Positions 1-12,649 of a stretch of DNA of 64,000 nucleotides are shown one piece after another. The notes under the pieces were generated by a model. It was given only the letters and a program-made list of their open reading frames with translations, was not told where the DNA came from and ran no database searches. This stretch comes from Hirudinaria manillensis (lineage: Eukaryota; Annelida; Clitellata; Hirudinida; Hirudinidae). A program made the translations under genes and the position numbers. The stretch covers positions 5,179,035 to 5,243,034 of the forward strand of contig CM067533.1 in NCBI GenBank assembly GCA_034509925.1. The letters are read 5' to 3'. Position 1 is the stretch's first letter. Every line of letters starts with the position of its first letter.

Positions 1-497
1 AATCTTACATAATATGTCTTAATATTGTAAATTTCTTTTAATATTTGAGATTGGCTCACAACGAAAATGATGATGGGTCTTTTTAAAATCAATGTTAGTG
101 TGATAGAAAGTATGGCTGGAAGGATGCTCAGGGTAATAGATATTTGTGACTAATAAGTTCTTATTATAAGTTAAACTAATTCTGATGAATTAATAAAATA
201 AATAAGTAATAAAGTGCAAACATATAACTTGCTTACAATTATTTGCCATTGTCAAGTGCTACCTAATCCACAACTTCAATATTCAGTATTATTCAGAAAG
301 CAAATAAATTTTATTAAATTCAAATTTTCCGGAACTTAATGCAAGCAAGAAAATGTTGTTTCTGAAATTAATCCCGTTCTTGAAATCGTTTCAAAGTGAA
401 AATCGAATTTTTTGACGTTAGTCCAACACATGCTCAAAGAAATACAGACGCTGTGATGAATATTAAACGAAGTAATGCGATCACTTAAAGATTTTAT

Positions 498-3400
498 TCA
501 AATTTTGGAATATCTACTTAGGAAATATGACCAATATCCGATATTAAATAAAATGAATGATCCAGGAAAGAAATATTTTGAAGTTTTGTCAATCCATCCA
601 GCAGGATCACTGCTCACTTTTTTCTGATAAACCCCTAAGCGGCCTTTTATTTCACTCACCAGCGATTTCTCACTTGATGCTTCTTCCTCGTCTTCTTCCT
701 CGTCTTCTTCCTCTTCTTCCTGAAGGTCGACAATGTCGACCTCTTCTTTAGGCTTCTGTGACGATGTGCCAAATTGTATTTTTTTATTAATGGGAAGATG
801 TTGTAAAAAAAAAGGTACATAATAACCTTAACCGTAACAATCAGTTATTACAATAACCTTAGCTTTCTTTGGCTGCATCGCGATATTGACAGCGACATAC
901 TCGAGGAAACCACAGAAAGCAAAGCTAAAACAGCCTGCCAACCAAATATCGCTAGCTTTTATGAATGGTCCTGACGGAGAAGACTTAGACACTGACAGCA
1001 TTTCGTTGCAGATAGAAACGATTGGTACAGACGCGAGGGCAGTACGCGCGTTCAGGACTTTCGGATCTATCCAGAACGCCACCCAAGATAGCATGACGAA
1101 CATGGTGCTTGGCAAATATATTTTCGTTACGTAGACATTTGCCCGACGCTTTAAGTGAAAGTAAATCCTCAGGCAGGAGAAGTCGCCTGTAAAGTTTTCA
1201 TCATAAGAAATCTATTCAAGTTTCGAATCAATTTTTCGTGACTAGGGACGACATTACAGTTCTCTCGGGGAGTGTGAGGAGAGTGAGGAACGAACCAATC
1301 CTACGACTTTATTTTGCTTCTCATAAATAATTAGTCAGGGGGGGAGAGACATAGTTAATCGATTGGGGAAGGGTCGTTGTGCTCCCTAAGGCGTCCCGAC
1401 GATACCCAGCACTCACGTTAAAGAGATAACATTCATACTCAAAATAAAATAATAAATATTGCCTTCGGAACTTTGTTGCAGTCTCTTGGGTTGCATCAAT
1501 ATTTTAAGCATGTACAATGTGCAATGTACAAAATAATCTGACTAAATTTCAAAGGATTCAGAAGTTATTAAGATGTTTACTTGAAAAAGAATCTAACTGA
1601 AAGAAGTCATAGGCAATACATACGTGTATTTTTACATTCTTGAAGGAATAAAAAATTGTTGACAAACCAAATAAGACTTTGTAAGAGAAGCTGACCAACC
1701 TGCCTCACTGTATCGAACGTTACTCGCTTCGTGGGTTAATCCAGTTAGTTCATAATCTTTAAAATTTAAATCGTCATCCAATTTCACGGGATTCGCGTTC
1801 TCGTCCCAATTCAATTTAATGTGTTCAGCAGGATAACCGACTTAAAGGGAAGCCTTCATAAAGTCAGTAAAATAGTGCATTATGATTTATTCCACTAAAA
1901 ACTCACAGCTTTCGAGTTCAATAAAGCAGGTTTGGTTGTCCATTGGAAACATCACGAGTGCCATTCTGCAGATGAGAGTCATGCTCAGACATTGGCTGTA
2001 AAAGACGCGCCCGTCAGGAGATATTTTGATCTCTCTATTTGGTGCGACTAGTTTATGAAGAGATCCAGACTTTGCATTCATCACAATCAAATCTGGAGTC
2101 CATATTCTATCCAATTGTTTCGGATTTAAAGAGATTCTGATTATTGATAAAATAATACTATTGAACCAACTTTAAAATGCTTTATCATTTTAATTCAAAG
2201 TAAAAGCTAATAAATAAAACCATAAAATTCTTAAATTATAGCATATAATAAAATAGCTATAATTGCTATCAAAAAAAAAAAAAATCAACTTCTTATTATA
2301 GCCTTGAAATGCCAATCTTGTGTCTTGCCACGTTTGCTTGAGAGTGGAAATCAATGAATATTCCTGGGACGTTTTAAGACAATTATTTTAATAATTTTGT
2401 GGAAAAAAATATGATTTCCTCATTTAAATTTAAATGACCTAGAGTAATATTTTTGCCTATGCACGCTCGATGAAATTCAATTGACCATTTTCTATTAACC
2501 AATTGTAACATACCTGTAATCTGCAATAATACAGAGCCATTTATAACATAAAATTATATTATAAATCAAAGACTCTGGAAGAGTATTAACTTCAACACCT
2601 AATTACACGTCTGTTCAGTTCAGACATTGGACTGCCTCGTGTTTTGCATGGGTGCTAATGCTTTCGTTCTGCTATACTTTGCAGAAACGGTTGAATTTTT
2701 GACAGGCTGTGCATCTTTTTTAGAAGACTAAACTTTGGCTTTGCCTGACGTCTCGACCGCAATTTCTGCAATTTGTCTGATTGATATGTTTTTCGGCAAT
2801 TGATGTCTTGACAAAAATCTGTGGACTCAATCTGAGTCTTGCACTACAAATGCATGGCAGATTTCAAACAATAGCTCCTGTTAACCGAGCAATATCCATT
2901 AAAAAAGATGTTTTGCATCTTTGAGACGATTTTGAAACGATTCTGTCTCTGCTCTTTGATTGGGCTTGATTACAGAAATCTGAAGACACAGCTTGTGTGC
3001 TTAAATGGTTTATAAATCTGTTGATCGACTCATGCCAAAATTGGTTCATAGATTTAATCACATTAACACCATCTTTGAACACATTAGTCCATTCACATAA
3101 CTTCACGTCATAATTCATCACCACGATCCTTACTTACAATTTTGACAACGACCTTTTCTTTTAATTGGGTTTTGACACGAACAAAATTCCTGAGAAGTTA
3201 AGGTCTTAAGAATGGTGTCGGAGATTTCAGTCATCTTCATTATCGAACTAATAACGTAGACATTTTGAACGAGTAATTGAAAATTGGAAAATCCCTTGTG
3301 CGTCTCTTTCTTAATAATAGTAATTTTTTTTATCATTTCTTTATTAATTCTTTATTATCTTCGGGGGAGATGGGGGTTTGGTCCCTACAGATTTCTTGGG

Positions 3401-4139
3401 AACTATCCTCGGACCATAGACTGATCTAAAACAACCATGTTTGCCTTCCTTCCTCTGGTTAGTGCGTTAGTCGAGTTGGTCTTTAGGTTTATCATTTTCT
3501 TCGACAATATGCTAGTCTGAATCTATTTTTTAATTTGCCTTATTTTGGATACGCGATGATTAAGTGAGAATAAAAGCGACCGAAAATACGTGGAAATTAA
3601 TATCTAAGATTAGTAAGCTCAGAAAATCAGATAATCTCTCTAATCCCTATATTACCTCTTCATTTTCTTTGATGGAGGTAATTTGATTGATGGTAACACT
3701 CACAGAAATCTGTAACGAGCGACCTTTCAACAAGATAATCGAGAATATATTAGAAATAGAGAATTTAATGCCAGAAATAGCAAACTCTTTTGTTTACCTT
3801 CGTCAAACCGTGGTCTAATTCTGCTTTGGTTCGCAGCTATTTTTAAAACATTTTCAATAATCTCAGATAGACTGTCACTCCTATTGAAAATTCGATAATT
3901 TGCAAATTAGGTGATTGAGTAAAAATGTTCTATCATTAAAAATTAAAGATGTTTGATTTTGATATAAAAACTTCCCCAAGAATTCCCAAAGTGCATCAAA
4001 GTATGCCACTGAGCACAAAATGCGACTAAAATTCTTATATTCCAATAAACATTTACTCTGCCGCTAAAACGAATATGTTTCCGAAGCCAAAGAAGAAACA
4101 AGCTGAACCAAACGCAGTTAGCATTTCAAACCCAGTCAT
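498..4139 (-). CDS. Cys-loop ligand-gated anion channel, copy 1 (divergent)
   Basis: Subunit of a pentameric ligand-gated channel of the glycine-receptor/GluCl type, expected in the plasma membrane. Eight exons join in phase: 4057-4139 (ATG at 4139, hydrophobic signal peptide), 3798-3880, 3656-3723, about 2290-2363, 1907-2136, 1700-1840, 858-1186 and 498-755. The 230-base exon holds the Cys-loop, with two cysteines 13 residues apart and DNQTC at the end. The 858-1186 exon holds M1 to M3; the last exon ends with M4 (FPGSFILFNIGYW) and a TGA that overlaps an AATAAA. Oddities: the first cysteine of the second pair is Ser (SNVRYSEAG-DFSC). The residues before M2 read LNAR rather than TPAR, and M2 carries Pro at 7' and Val at 9'. 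The M3-M4 loop has a run of Glu/Asp (about 615-735). No stop or frameshift is seen, so I read it as a real but diverged gene. The ligand is unknown. Confidence 0.85.
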
Positions 4140-4996
4140 GCAACGTATTTCAAGATTAAAACGGAACTTCAAGTCAATCTTCAAAAATCTTAATTAAAAG
4201 ATAGTTCACGATTAACTTAAAGGAATTTATGCATATATATAACACTAAATAGTCTTTATTATGGAAGTTCTAAATTTCTTTATCTCCTAACCATAGGTTG
4301 TGCATAAAAGTAATTCGGATCAGATTCGGATATTTATTTATAAAAGTAATTGTGAACAACTTTTAGATATTACTACAAAGTTTTATGCTGAAATGTTGAA
4401 TATTTTGATCAAATGAATCTCAATCTCACGTTTCACTGCCCTAATAATCGAATTCCGTCTCAATAATTTCATGACCTACTCCTAATTGACTTATTTTCAT
4501 CGCCTATATTGACAAACAGACTTATTGAATCTGATATATCTGGAATATTCGTAGTTAACTCATGATATTATGAAGCCTATATATATATTTTCCCCCAAAT
4601 GAATAGCATTGACCGTTCAAATAGACAATCATATTTTAAGTTTGAAAATTTTAAATATCGCTTAAATACTAAATTTCAAGATTCGTGTATTTGGGTTCAC
4701 GCGGTCAGTTGAATGGTGAACAAAAAATGGCTAAGTACCTCTCGGTTACCTTGTGACACGGTTGGACTCTTCCAGCAGGCTTCCCTCTGCTTATAGTTTG
4801 TAATTTATATTATGGAAAATTAACTCTTTCTCAAGTCTGAATAATATCTAGCCAATTTAATTTGGACCATTTATTTGTATATATACGTTTATCCAATTAA
4901 ATAATTGAAATTGCAGCCAAAAACAAGAGTCAATACAAAGTTTAGAAATGACTTTAAGATGGATTGTCAATCTAAGATCGTAGGTTCGTCGAAATA

Positions 4997-7900
4997 TCAT
5001 TTTTTTGCAATTCTAGGTATATAATACGCCCAATAGATAACATTGAAAAATAGGAAGACTATAGGAAAGGCGCCTCTTGAGCATTTCTCAATAAACTTTC
5101 CAGGATCGACTGAATAAGTATCCGCAAATCGTTTTTTCATTTCAACGAGACTTGTTTCTAGACTAAAACTTCTATCTTGTTGTTTCGCCGCTGCTTCTTT
5201 TTCTGAAATTCGTTTCTGCAATATCCGAAAATAATTAGTTACGAGATAAGAATGAGCAATAAAGTAAAATAAAAATGTCTTTATTTGACCTCGATCTTCT
5301 TCCGCTTTCTTATTAAGGTGCTGACCACAACGAACTCCACAAATGAAGCAAGAACGAATACGAGACAAGATGTCATCCAAATCTCGCCAGCTTTTGAAGT
5401 CAACCCAAAAGGAATACTTTTTGCTAAAGCGGAGCCCCTTGTGGTAATGGCAACGAGCGTCGTAACACAGAGGGAAGTACGCACAGGAGTTAATTCGATA
5501 TCGATCCAGAAACCCAGCCAAGAAAGCATAACTACCATGCTAGTCGGAAGGTAGATGCTCACAACATAGGCATTGACTCGACGCCTTAGGTAAAAGAATG
5601 CCTTCAGGCAAGAGAAGTCACCTTCAAAAATTTAACCGATATTAGCCAATGATAAAGACGATTTAGTCTTTAAGTCACATTTTGCATCTGAGGAATGGGC
5701 TCTAATCATAACAATACATCACACTTATCGAAATTATATCCGACTGAAATAGTTCCAATCGACTCGGAGTTGAATCAAATATAAATGGTAAGTGCAATGC
5801 GGATCTTGAGAGAAATCAAGTCAAAAGTCAGAAATTCGTTTGACTTTTTATCTCTTCCTGAGGCGTTGAACTTGGGGTCAAACATCCACCGCTATTTATA
5901 CGCTCGTCCCACTAATGGAGATTCATTTAAATAGCCTTGGTTTTCATTTTACGTACCATACAACTGGATCCAGTTTAAACTAGACCTAGTAAAATAATTT
6001 CGCGAACATGTTTCGGTCAGTATTCATTAGTATTAGTGAACGTCTGTTTAACTTTCTATATATAGATTAATTAAATCTTTTCTCAACTTCCGCAGATGAT
6101 TTAAAAAGTATCGTGAAACCTGTTTGGGCAATTTTTAAGATACATCCTTCATACGCTGTTCCTGTTATATGATATTCTCTTAAAATTACTTCGTTAGGCA
6201 AATTAAAAGGATCCGTTTTAAGATCCCAGCTTAATCTAACATGCTCGATAGGGTACCCATCTGTGAATCAAATAATTGTTTATATTATTTCAAACAATTA
6301 CGAACGAGTTAAGCCGAACTTACAACTCTCAAATATAATAAAGCAGGTCTGATTGTCCAGCGGATACATATCAAGCTGCATCCTACATATGAGCGTCATA
6401 CTCAGACGTTGGCTGAACAAAACAGTTCCATCGGGAGAAATTTTTATTTGTCTGTTTGTTGCTAGAATTTGATGTAAAGATCCTTTCTTTAAATTCCTCA
6501 CGTTCAGATCCGGTGTCCATATTCGGTCATATTCATCGAAATTTAGAGGAATACTGCTCAAATATATTTCATGATTATATAGTTATCATTCATATCAAAA
6601 TAGTTATTTAAATCGTTAATCACTGTTCAATTATTGCAGCACAGTTTTCTACGTACATATCACAGCTATTAGAATTATGTAGCACAGCACATTAGAAAAT
6701 ACCTTTTGTTGTATCCCTTAAATGCCAATCTTTCGTCTTTCCAGGTTTGCCTGAGGACACAAATCAGTGAAAATTCCTGAAAATTTAAAAATTTTACTGT
6801 TCCAATAAATTCAAATAAAAGATTTTACAAAATATAAAGCTGTGCTTCCATGCTACACATGAAACTGTATGTGAACCTGATGATATCAGGCGCTCTGATC
6901 TCTTAATACCAAAATAATATTTGTTAATACTTTATCGATCGAACAGATTGTGTTAATTGTACTTTAAAATAACATAAGGTTGGCTGCTTTGGAGACATAT
7001 TGTTATAGTTTAAAAAAATGACTCTCATGACGGAAAGTTAAGTTCAGTTTTATCAATTTTAACTAATTTCATTGAAATACAAAAATCTATATAGAATTAG
7101 CACAACCTCATTTGCTTCACTTATAGCAGTAATCTCATTAATGTGTATACTGACGAAAACCTGCAGCGTGCGGCCTGAAACAATGTCATTATAAATTATC
7201 AGTCATGTTTATTTCATTTTTAATTAATTAACTAATTATTTAAATTAATGAATGTTATTGACGCCAAATTGCAAACATGAAAGTCTTTAGATTCTCGAAA
7301 ATCTATTTTTATCCGCGACTTGTTTTTCTAATATCGAATGGTTAACTACTGTTCTCGCACTGTCCCATACATAAATATCCGCGTTATTTGCAACCTGCAC
7401 CAATCCCCTCCACCTAATAATGCTCCATGAGTCTTAGGATACACTTCATACTTCCTTAGCAACTTAAAACCACAAATAGTTCCCTTTTCTATCTTCCAAG
7501 TGGAAGCGTTACAAGCGAAAAATAATTATGTTCCCTGAAATCTCAAGAACCTTCACAAACAATTTGTAATAAGAATATATTTCCTTTATTTAAACTATTC
7601 TATTTTCTTATTTTAAAACAAATGCATCAGAAAGCTACTGCAGGTCCCACGGACAAGAAAGATGACTAATGTAGAGGCTTTCGAATTGGCGGAGGCATAG
7701 AAAAAACTGACCGGCCATGAAACATTACGATACCTCGGACACGCAATGGGAGTCCTTTAGATCACAGAGGGGTCGGGGGCTGAGGAACTTAAATTGTTTT
7801 GGTTTGACAACGACCTGGTGTTCTAGATGCTGTAAGAGATCAAACCTGCCGAAACACTTTGACCCATAAGTACGCCCAACGTGATAGCATGACATGACAC

Positions 7901-8255
7901 GACTTTCTCATTAGTAGAATAAATTTATGTTTTATTTCAAATCTTTCTTTTAAATCAAGTAAATTATGCCAAGACGGTACTTTTTGTCCAAGTTAATTTT
8001 CCGAAATGTTTGCCATGTACTAGCGAATGTCTAGCGATTCGTTCGTACACAAAATTACATGTTGTTTTCCTTTGTTATATTCCCATCAGTGCATCATTCG
8101 ATTGCAATTATTTCTCTTTGCTAGCCCGAATTCTATTAAAGACATCTTGTGAAATAAATTAAATATTAGAAATTATACCTTCGTCTAGAAGAGGTCTATA
8201 TCTACTTTTGCCCTCAGACTTTTTCAAGACTTCATCCACAATGGCAGACACGGTT
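4997..8255 (-). CDS. Cys-loop ligand-gated anion channel, copy 2
   Basis: Second copy of the array, 5' end not located. Exons: 8179-8255, 7107-7174, 6703-6776, 6324-6553, 6120-6260, 5290-5621 and 4997-5215, with lengths 77, 68, 74, 230, 141 and 332 before the last one, as in the other copies. The Cys-loop (CRMQLDMYPLDNQTC) and the second pair (C-ILKIAQTGDFS-C) are both intact. M2 is preceded by TPVR, so the usual Ala at -1' is Val. The 9' position is Val instead of Leu, and Arg sits at 14' (ITTRGS). The last exon has a short basic M3-M4 loop and M4 (FPIVFLFFNVIYWAYY), then TGA at 4997-4999. A hydrophobic ORF starting near 8609 resembles a signal peptide, but its only donor is out of phase with the 77-base exon, so exon 1 is left open. 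Family membership is certain; ligand and ion selectivity are inferred. Confidence 0.85.
7640..7870. other. GC-richer patch of unknown origin in copy 2 intron
   Basis: About 230 bases near 50 percent GC in a 30 percent background, inside the intron between the 77- and 68-base exons of channel copy 2. Only short frames (for example ETLRYLGHAMGVL) before stops. Possibly a decayed transposon. Confidence 0.3.
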
Positions 8256-9087
8256 CTTAAAAATGACATCATATAAAGACATTAACTACATTTACCATTA
8301 CGAGGAATGATTGTAATGATTTTTTCAATTTCAATTTACTCGAAAATGAATCTATAAACTTTTACAACAAATGATAATAAGAATATTGCCGGAGCTCTGA
8401 AGCTGGCCGTTAATAGGAAAAATAATATCAGAATTCGATAACTTGCCTCATAATTTCATATTAAATTAATTTTTTGTTTAAAGAAGTTAGTGAATTTTTC
8501 ACAAATGTCAATGAACATTTGTTCAACGAAAAGTTAAGGCTAACTTTTGACCCCGAATTACAGGCCCAAAGCAAAGTGATGTGCAAATGATACCGAGTAT
8601 TAAAAACATTTCACTTTAAATATCTAGTTAAATTGTCGTTAAAGAAATAGACTTTTCAAACCAAAGTTGATAACACGTCATGAGTGCGAAATGCGAATGC
8701 GAAAAGCGGATCTAGCCAATCGTTAGGATGTAATTTCTAGAACTAAATACTTAAGCATAACAATTACCCGGGATTTGTGCCAAGGCTGCGGGTTTAGGTG
8801 GGTTAAGGATGTTATGTTGTAGTGAAAATTGTTAAAAATGGTGCCTGTTCGTCTGCTCAGCTAACGCATCTTTAAGCAGATGAGAAATCTTAGAGACTGC
8901 ATACAGCGGTCTTTTACATTACTACCGTTTAAACTCCGCCATGAAAACAGTTTTTTTTTAAATTAAGTTGGTAAGACTTCAATTGGTAAAACTTTATTAA
9001 CAATCTTAACTATCAACACCATGCAAACGAGAGTAATGGAAAGTTGCCGCTTCTAGCTCTCGTAGGCTGGGATGTGAATATCACTGA

Positions 9088-12000
9088 CTAAACAAGTCTG
9101 CCCCACCACAAGTAGCACGTCCAATAGCCCACGTTAAAGCCAATGAAACTCAATGGAAACATAACTTTTGAGACTTTTTTGAGTTTAAGGTAATCTATCT
9201 TGGGAAGTATCTTCTCCGACTCGGGTGGCCCTTCACCTTCCTCGATTGTGATGGGAGTCTGGAAAAACAGAATTACACAGAAATGCAGTTTATAATTGCA
9301 CGAATTCTGAATTGTTAACCTTGGGTTTTTTAGCGTGATTTGCGAGATTATGAACGACGAGGACTTTGACAAACGCCGCAAAAACAAAGACAAGGCAGCT
9401 TGCCATCCAATAATCAATGGCGTTCGTGTATGGTCCAAAGCTTTTGGCCACGGATGCACTTTGGGCAATAATGGTCATGACCGTTAGGAGACTCAGAGAA
9501 ATGCGGGCTGAAATAGCTGAGGGATCAATCCAGAAAGTTGCCCAAGAAAGCATCACAATCATGATGCTAGGCAGGTAAGTGCCCCTCAGGTAAAGATCCA
9601 TACGGCGTTTTAGTTTAATATATGCTCTCAGGCAAGAATATTCTCCTGGAACACCAATCGATCATATTGCTATCATTAATCATAAAACTAAATAGGGCCA
9701 ATTTTAAAACAGAAGGAAATATTCCCTATTGGTATATTACAATATATTGCATGTAACCTTTTAATATATCTTAAGTTTATTATACCTTTTTATTATGTTA
9801 TAAACTCATTATACATTTTTGTTATATTAAACTAAGATGTGAGGAGATTTTTTGATGTAACAAGCTAAGTGATTATCAGTTTTAAGATTAATTCTAAAAG
9901 CATTCCAAAAGCAAAACTCTCGATTTCTTTAACAAAGCCATTAAAATATTCGTTTCTACGAATTCGTCGTATTATAATGATTAAAAACCTTCAAAAAGTG
10001 GAAACAATTGAGACTGATTGAATGAAATTGAAAAACATTTTTGCCACTAACCTGTTTGCTCAAATTTCAGGAAACACACAGAATGCGTGACGCTAGTTAT
10101 ATCGTATTCTGTTAGTGTTATTTGATCATCCAAAACAATGGGATTTAATTTCTCATCCCAATGTAAATTGATGTGTTCCGTTGGATATCCGTCTTGATGT
10201 AATAATTCATTTATTTCAGCACTGAATCCATCTACTTAGATTCATTATGTTAATGATATACTGCGATAACATACGAACAGCTCTCAAACTCGATGTGGCA
10301 GGTCTGATTGTCCATTGGGAACATAAAGAGCATCATTTTACAAGTGAGAGTCAAACTCAGCCTTTGACTGTAGGAAACAGTCCCGTCAGAAGATATTAGA
10401 AGCTGTCTGTTAGGAGCAGTTATTGGGTGTACAGATCCTGATTTTAAATTCTTCACGCTCAGATCCGGCGTCCATATTCGATCCACTTGGTTCGGATTCA
10501 AAATAATGCTGAACATGACATTTTATAGATTTATTAAAGACATTTGTTAGATATTTGATAGATATTACTGGCACGCATTATTTGTTATGTTTTCTAATAA
10601 CAAACTTTTCTAAAAAGATTTTCTGTCTGCTGGCTTCAAAAATAATGTCAAGTTTTTCTCTACGACATAAAATTCTGCAAGATCGAACCAATCCACTACT
10701 TAGAAAGATAGCGCGAAAATATACCTGAGTCCAAATTATGAAGTGCGCTGTATATATTAAGTAATAATTGTTATAATAATTGTTGGGTCTTTAATTACAA
10801 CCCAATTTAATTCAATAATAATAATCATAATAGTACTAAAATATAAATGAGTGCCCCATCTTATGGGACGCAATAATAAGGGATAGGAAAATATTGGCCA
10901 AGAGACCTGACATTGTCATCCATGACAGGAAATTCAAGTCGTGTATGCTAATTTATGTTTCAGTCCCGGATGATAAAAACATCGCGCTTAAAGAAGCTGA
11001 AAAATTAGCAAATACCTGCAAATTGAAATTAACCGGATGTGGAACTTGAAATCTAAAGTCGTACCGGTAGTTGTAGGAGCGCTCAGAACGCTGAGAAAAG
11101 ATTTTGAAAAAGGGTGTAGGGTTGATACCAGGACGACTAAAGGTTTGTGAGATGCACTTGTTAAGAGCTACTTGTTAAGAGCTAGGGTTACGACCTAGGG
11201 TTAGCACTTAGGGTTAAGACCCACAATAATAAAAAAATAGGAAAGGAATTTAATAGTTAAGTCTTGAGACTGGTATCTTAACAGTGTACCTGTTAATTTA
11301 ATACCAAGGCATACATGTGATCTATTCATAAATATGTTTATTCGTAATTATGGTTTTAATTATATTTATTTTATTTTATTAAATTATGTTTATTTTATTT
11401 AATTAAAGAATTAAAATTTTAATCTGAGATGGAACGAGGTCACCCGACCCGACCTGATCGATTATAATTATTCGCAAGACCTCGTAGGGCACAGATTTAA
11501 CTGGAATTAGTTTAATTTAAATATTTAAATTGATTGCTTCAATTATATTACGTTAGAAACAGTTTTATGTAATAATATATATTATAATATATTAGATAAA
11601 ACTTCACCTTCCATTGTAACCACTGAAGGCCAATCGCTCATCTTTCCAACTTTGTCTAATGGTACAAATTATTGAATATTCCTGGAAAATAATAAATAAT
11701 GTTGACAATAAGGAATTCTATTTAAATTACAAATCTCAAAATCGTGACCTAATTTATCAACGAAACGTTGACATGAAATTTTCATTTCTCTATAAATAAC
11801 ACAAAATGATAATCATTAAATGTTCAAATTTTAAAAAAGAAATATGTTTTCACTGCGAATGAAACTGCACGACTTTCATTGCGAGATTGCGAGAAACCAA
11901 CGACAATTAAACTTTAACAACATATTTAAAAATAATTTGTATTCAACAATCTTGAAACAATACTCACTTCCGCTAAGTCTTTAATGGATATAATGTCGTA

Positions 12001-12641
12001 AATGCTGATACTAACGTATACGTCTACTGGAATTTCTGGAGTAATTATTGCAAGGCAATGATCAACAATATCGTAGATCTAGTCACTATTAAATTGCCAG
12101 AATATTCATTTTCATGAAGATCTCTTAGAACCAACCTTTATCCAGCAGTGGTCTGATTCGCTTCTGAGTCATGGATTTGCTCAGAATACTTTGTGTGAAG
12201 TCAGATAATGGCCTGCAAATAAAGCTCTTTGAACTAAACTATTAGAACATTTCTGGAAAATTGGTGATCGCCATTTGAAGATGACAGATTTATCTGCCAA
12301 CTTTAAAGCTTCAGTAATGAAATCTTGTTTAGTTAAGTCTTTTATTAAAGAATGGCTTTTCTTGGCGTGAATTAAATCGATTGAAAATGTTCATTATGTC
12401 AGTTACCAATGGAACCTCATTAAGTGCCTATTACGCAAAAAGAGATCAGATGAATTTGATCAAAAGAATAGCGATGACACAAATCTACATATTTACATTT
12501 AAAAATCCTGTCCATCATTATTTCCTTAAAATAATTTCAAGAAAACTAAAAATAAAGTAAAAGGTGGCTAGTTATTGCTTACACTTGTGCTAGAACAAGG
12601 CCATTTCCGAGGCATAATAAAATGTTAAACACAATTTTCAT
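9088..12641 (-). CDS. Cys-loop ligand-gated anion channel, copy 3
   Basis: Complete eight-exon copy: 12583-12641 (ATG at 12641, signal peptide MKIVFNILLCLG...), 12136-12212, 11968-12035, 11608-11681, 10279-10508, 10052-10192, 9320-9645 and 9088-9258 (TAG stop). All junctions keep phase, and exon 1 ends in phase 2 as in copies 1, 4 and 5. The Cys-loop (CKMMLFMFPMDNQTC) and second pair (C-FLKFEQTGEYS-C) are intact. The M1-M3 exon is two codons shorter than in the other copies. The pore differs: SAR replaces PAR, Ile is at 1', Met at 9', and the residues after M2 are FGPYTNAI rather than AGSFTKAS. M3 ends FVKVLVVHNL, with a Lys where sister copies have Ile. The M3-M4 loop is very short and acidic, followed by M4 (FPLSFIGFNVGYWTCYL). 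The 10509-11607 intron holds a LINE remnant. It looks intact; function is inferred from the family. Confidence 0.87.
10860..11165 (+). mobile_element. LINE C-terminal remnant
   Basis: A frame from about 10865 to 11048 reads WDAIIRDRKILAKRPDIVI, then LIYVSVPDDKN and KEAEKLANTCK, and after a frame change VVPVVVGALRTL. This arrangement (W-D, R-P-D-I-V, VP-D-N, KEAEK, P-V-V-x-G-A-L) is a common C-terminal module of metazoan RT elements. Stops and the frame change show it is dead. It sits in the 10509-11607 intron of channel copy 3 and is followed by degenerate ctagggtta/ttagggtta repeats (11185-11215). Confidence 0.65.
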
Positions 12642-12649
12642 TTCAAAAC

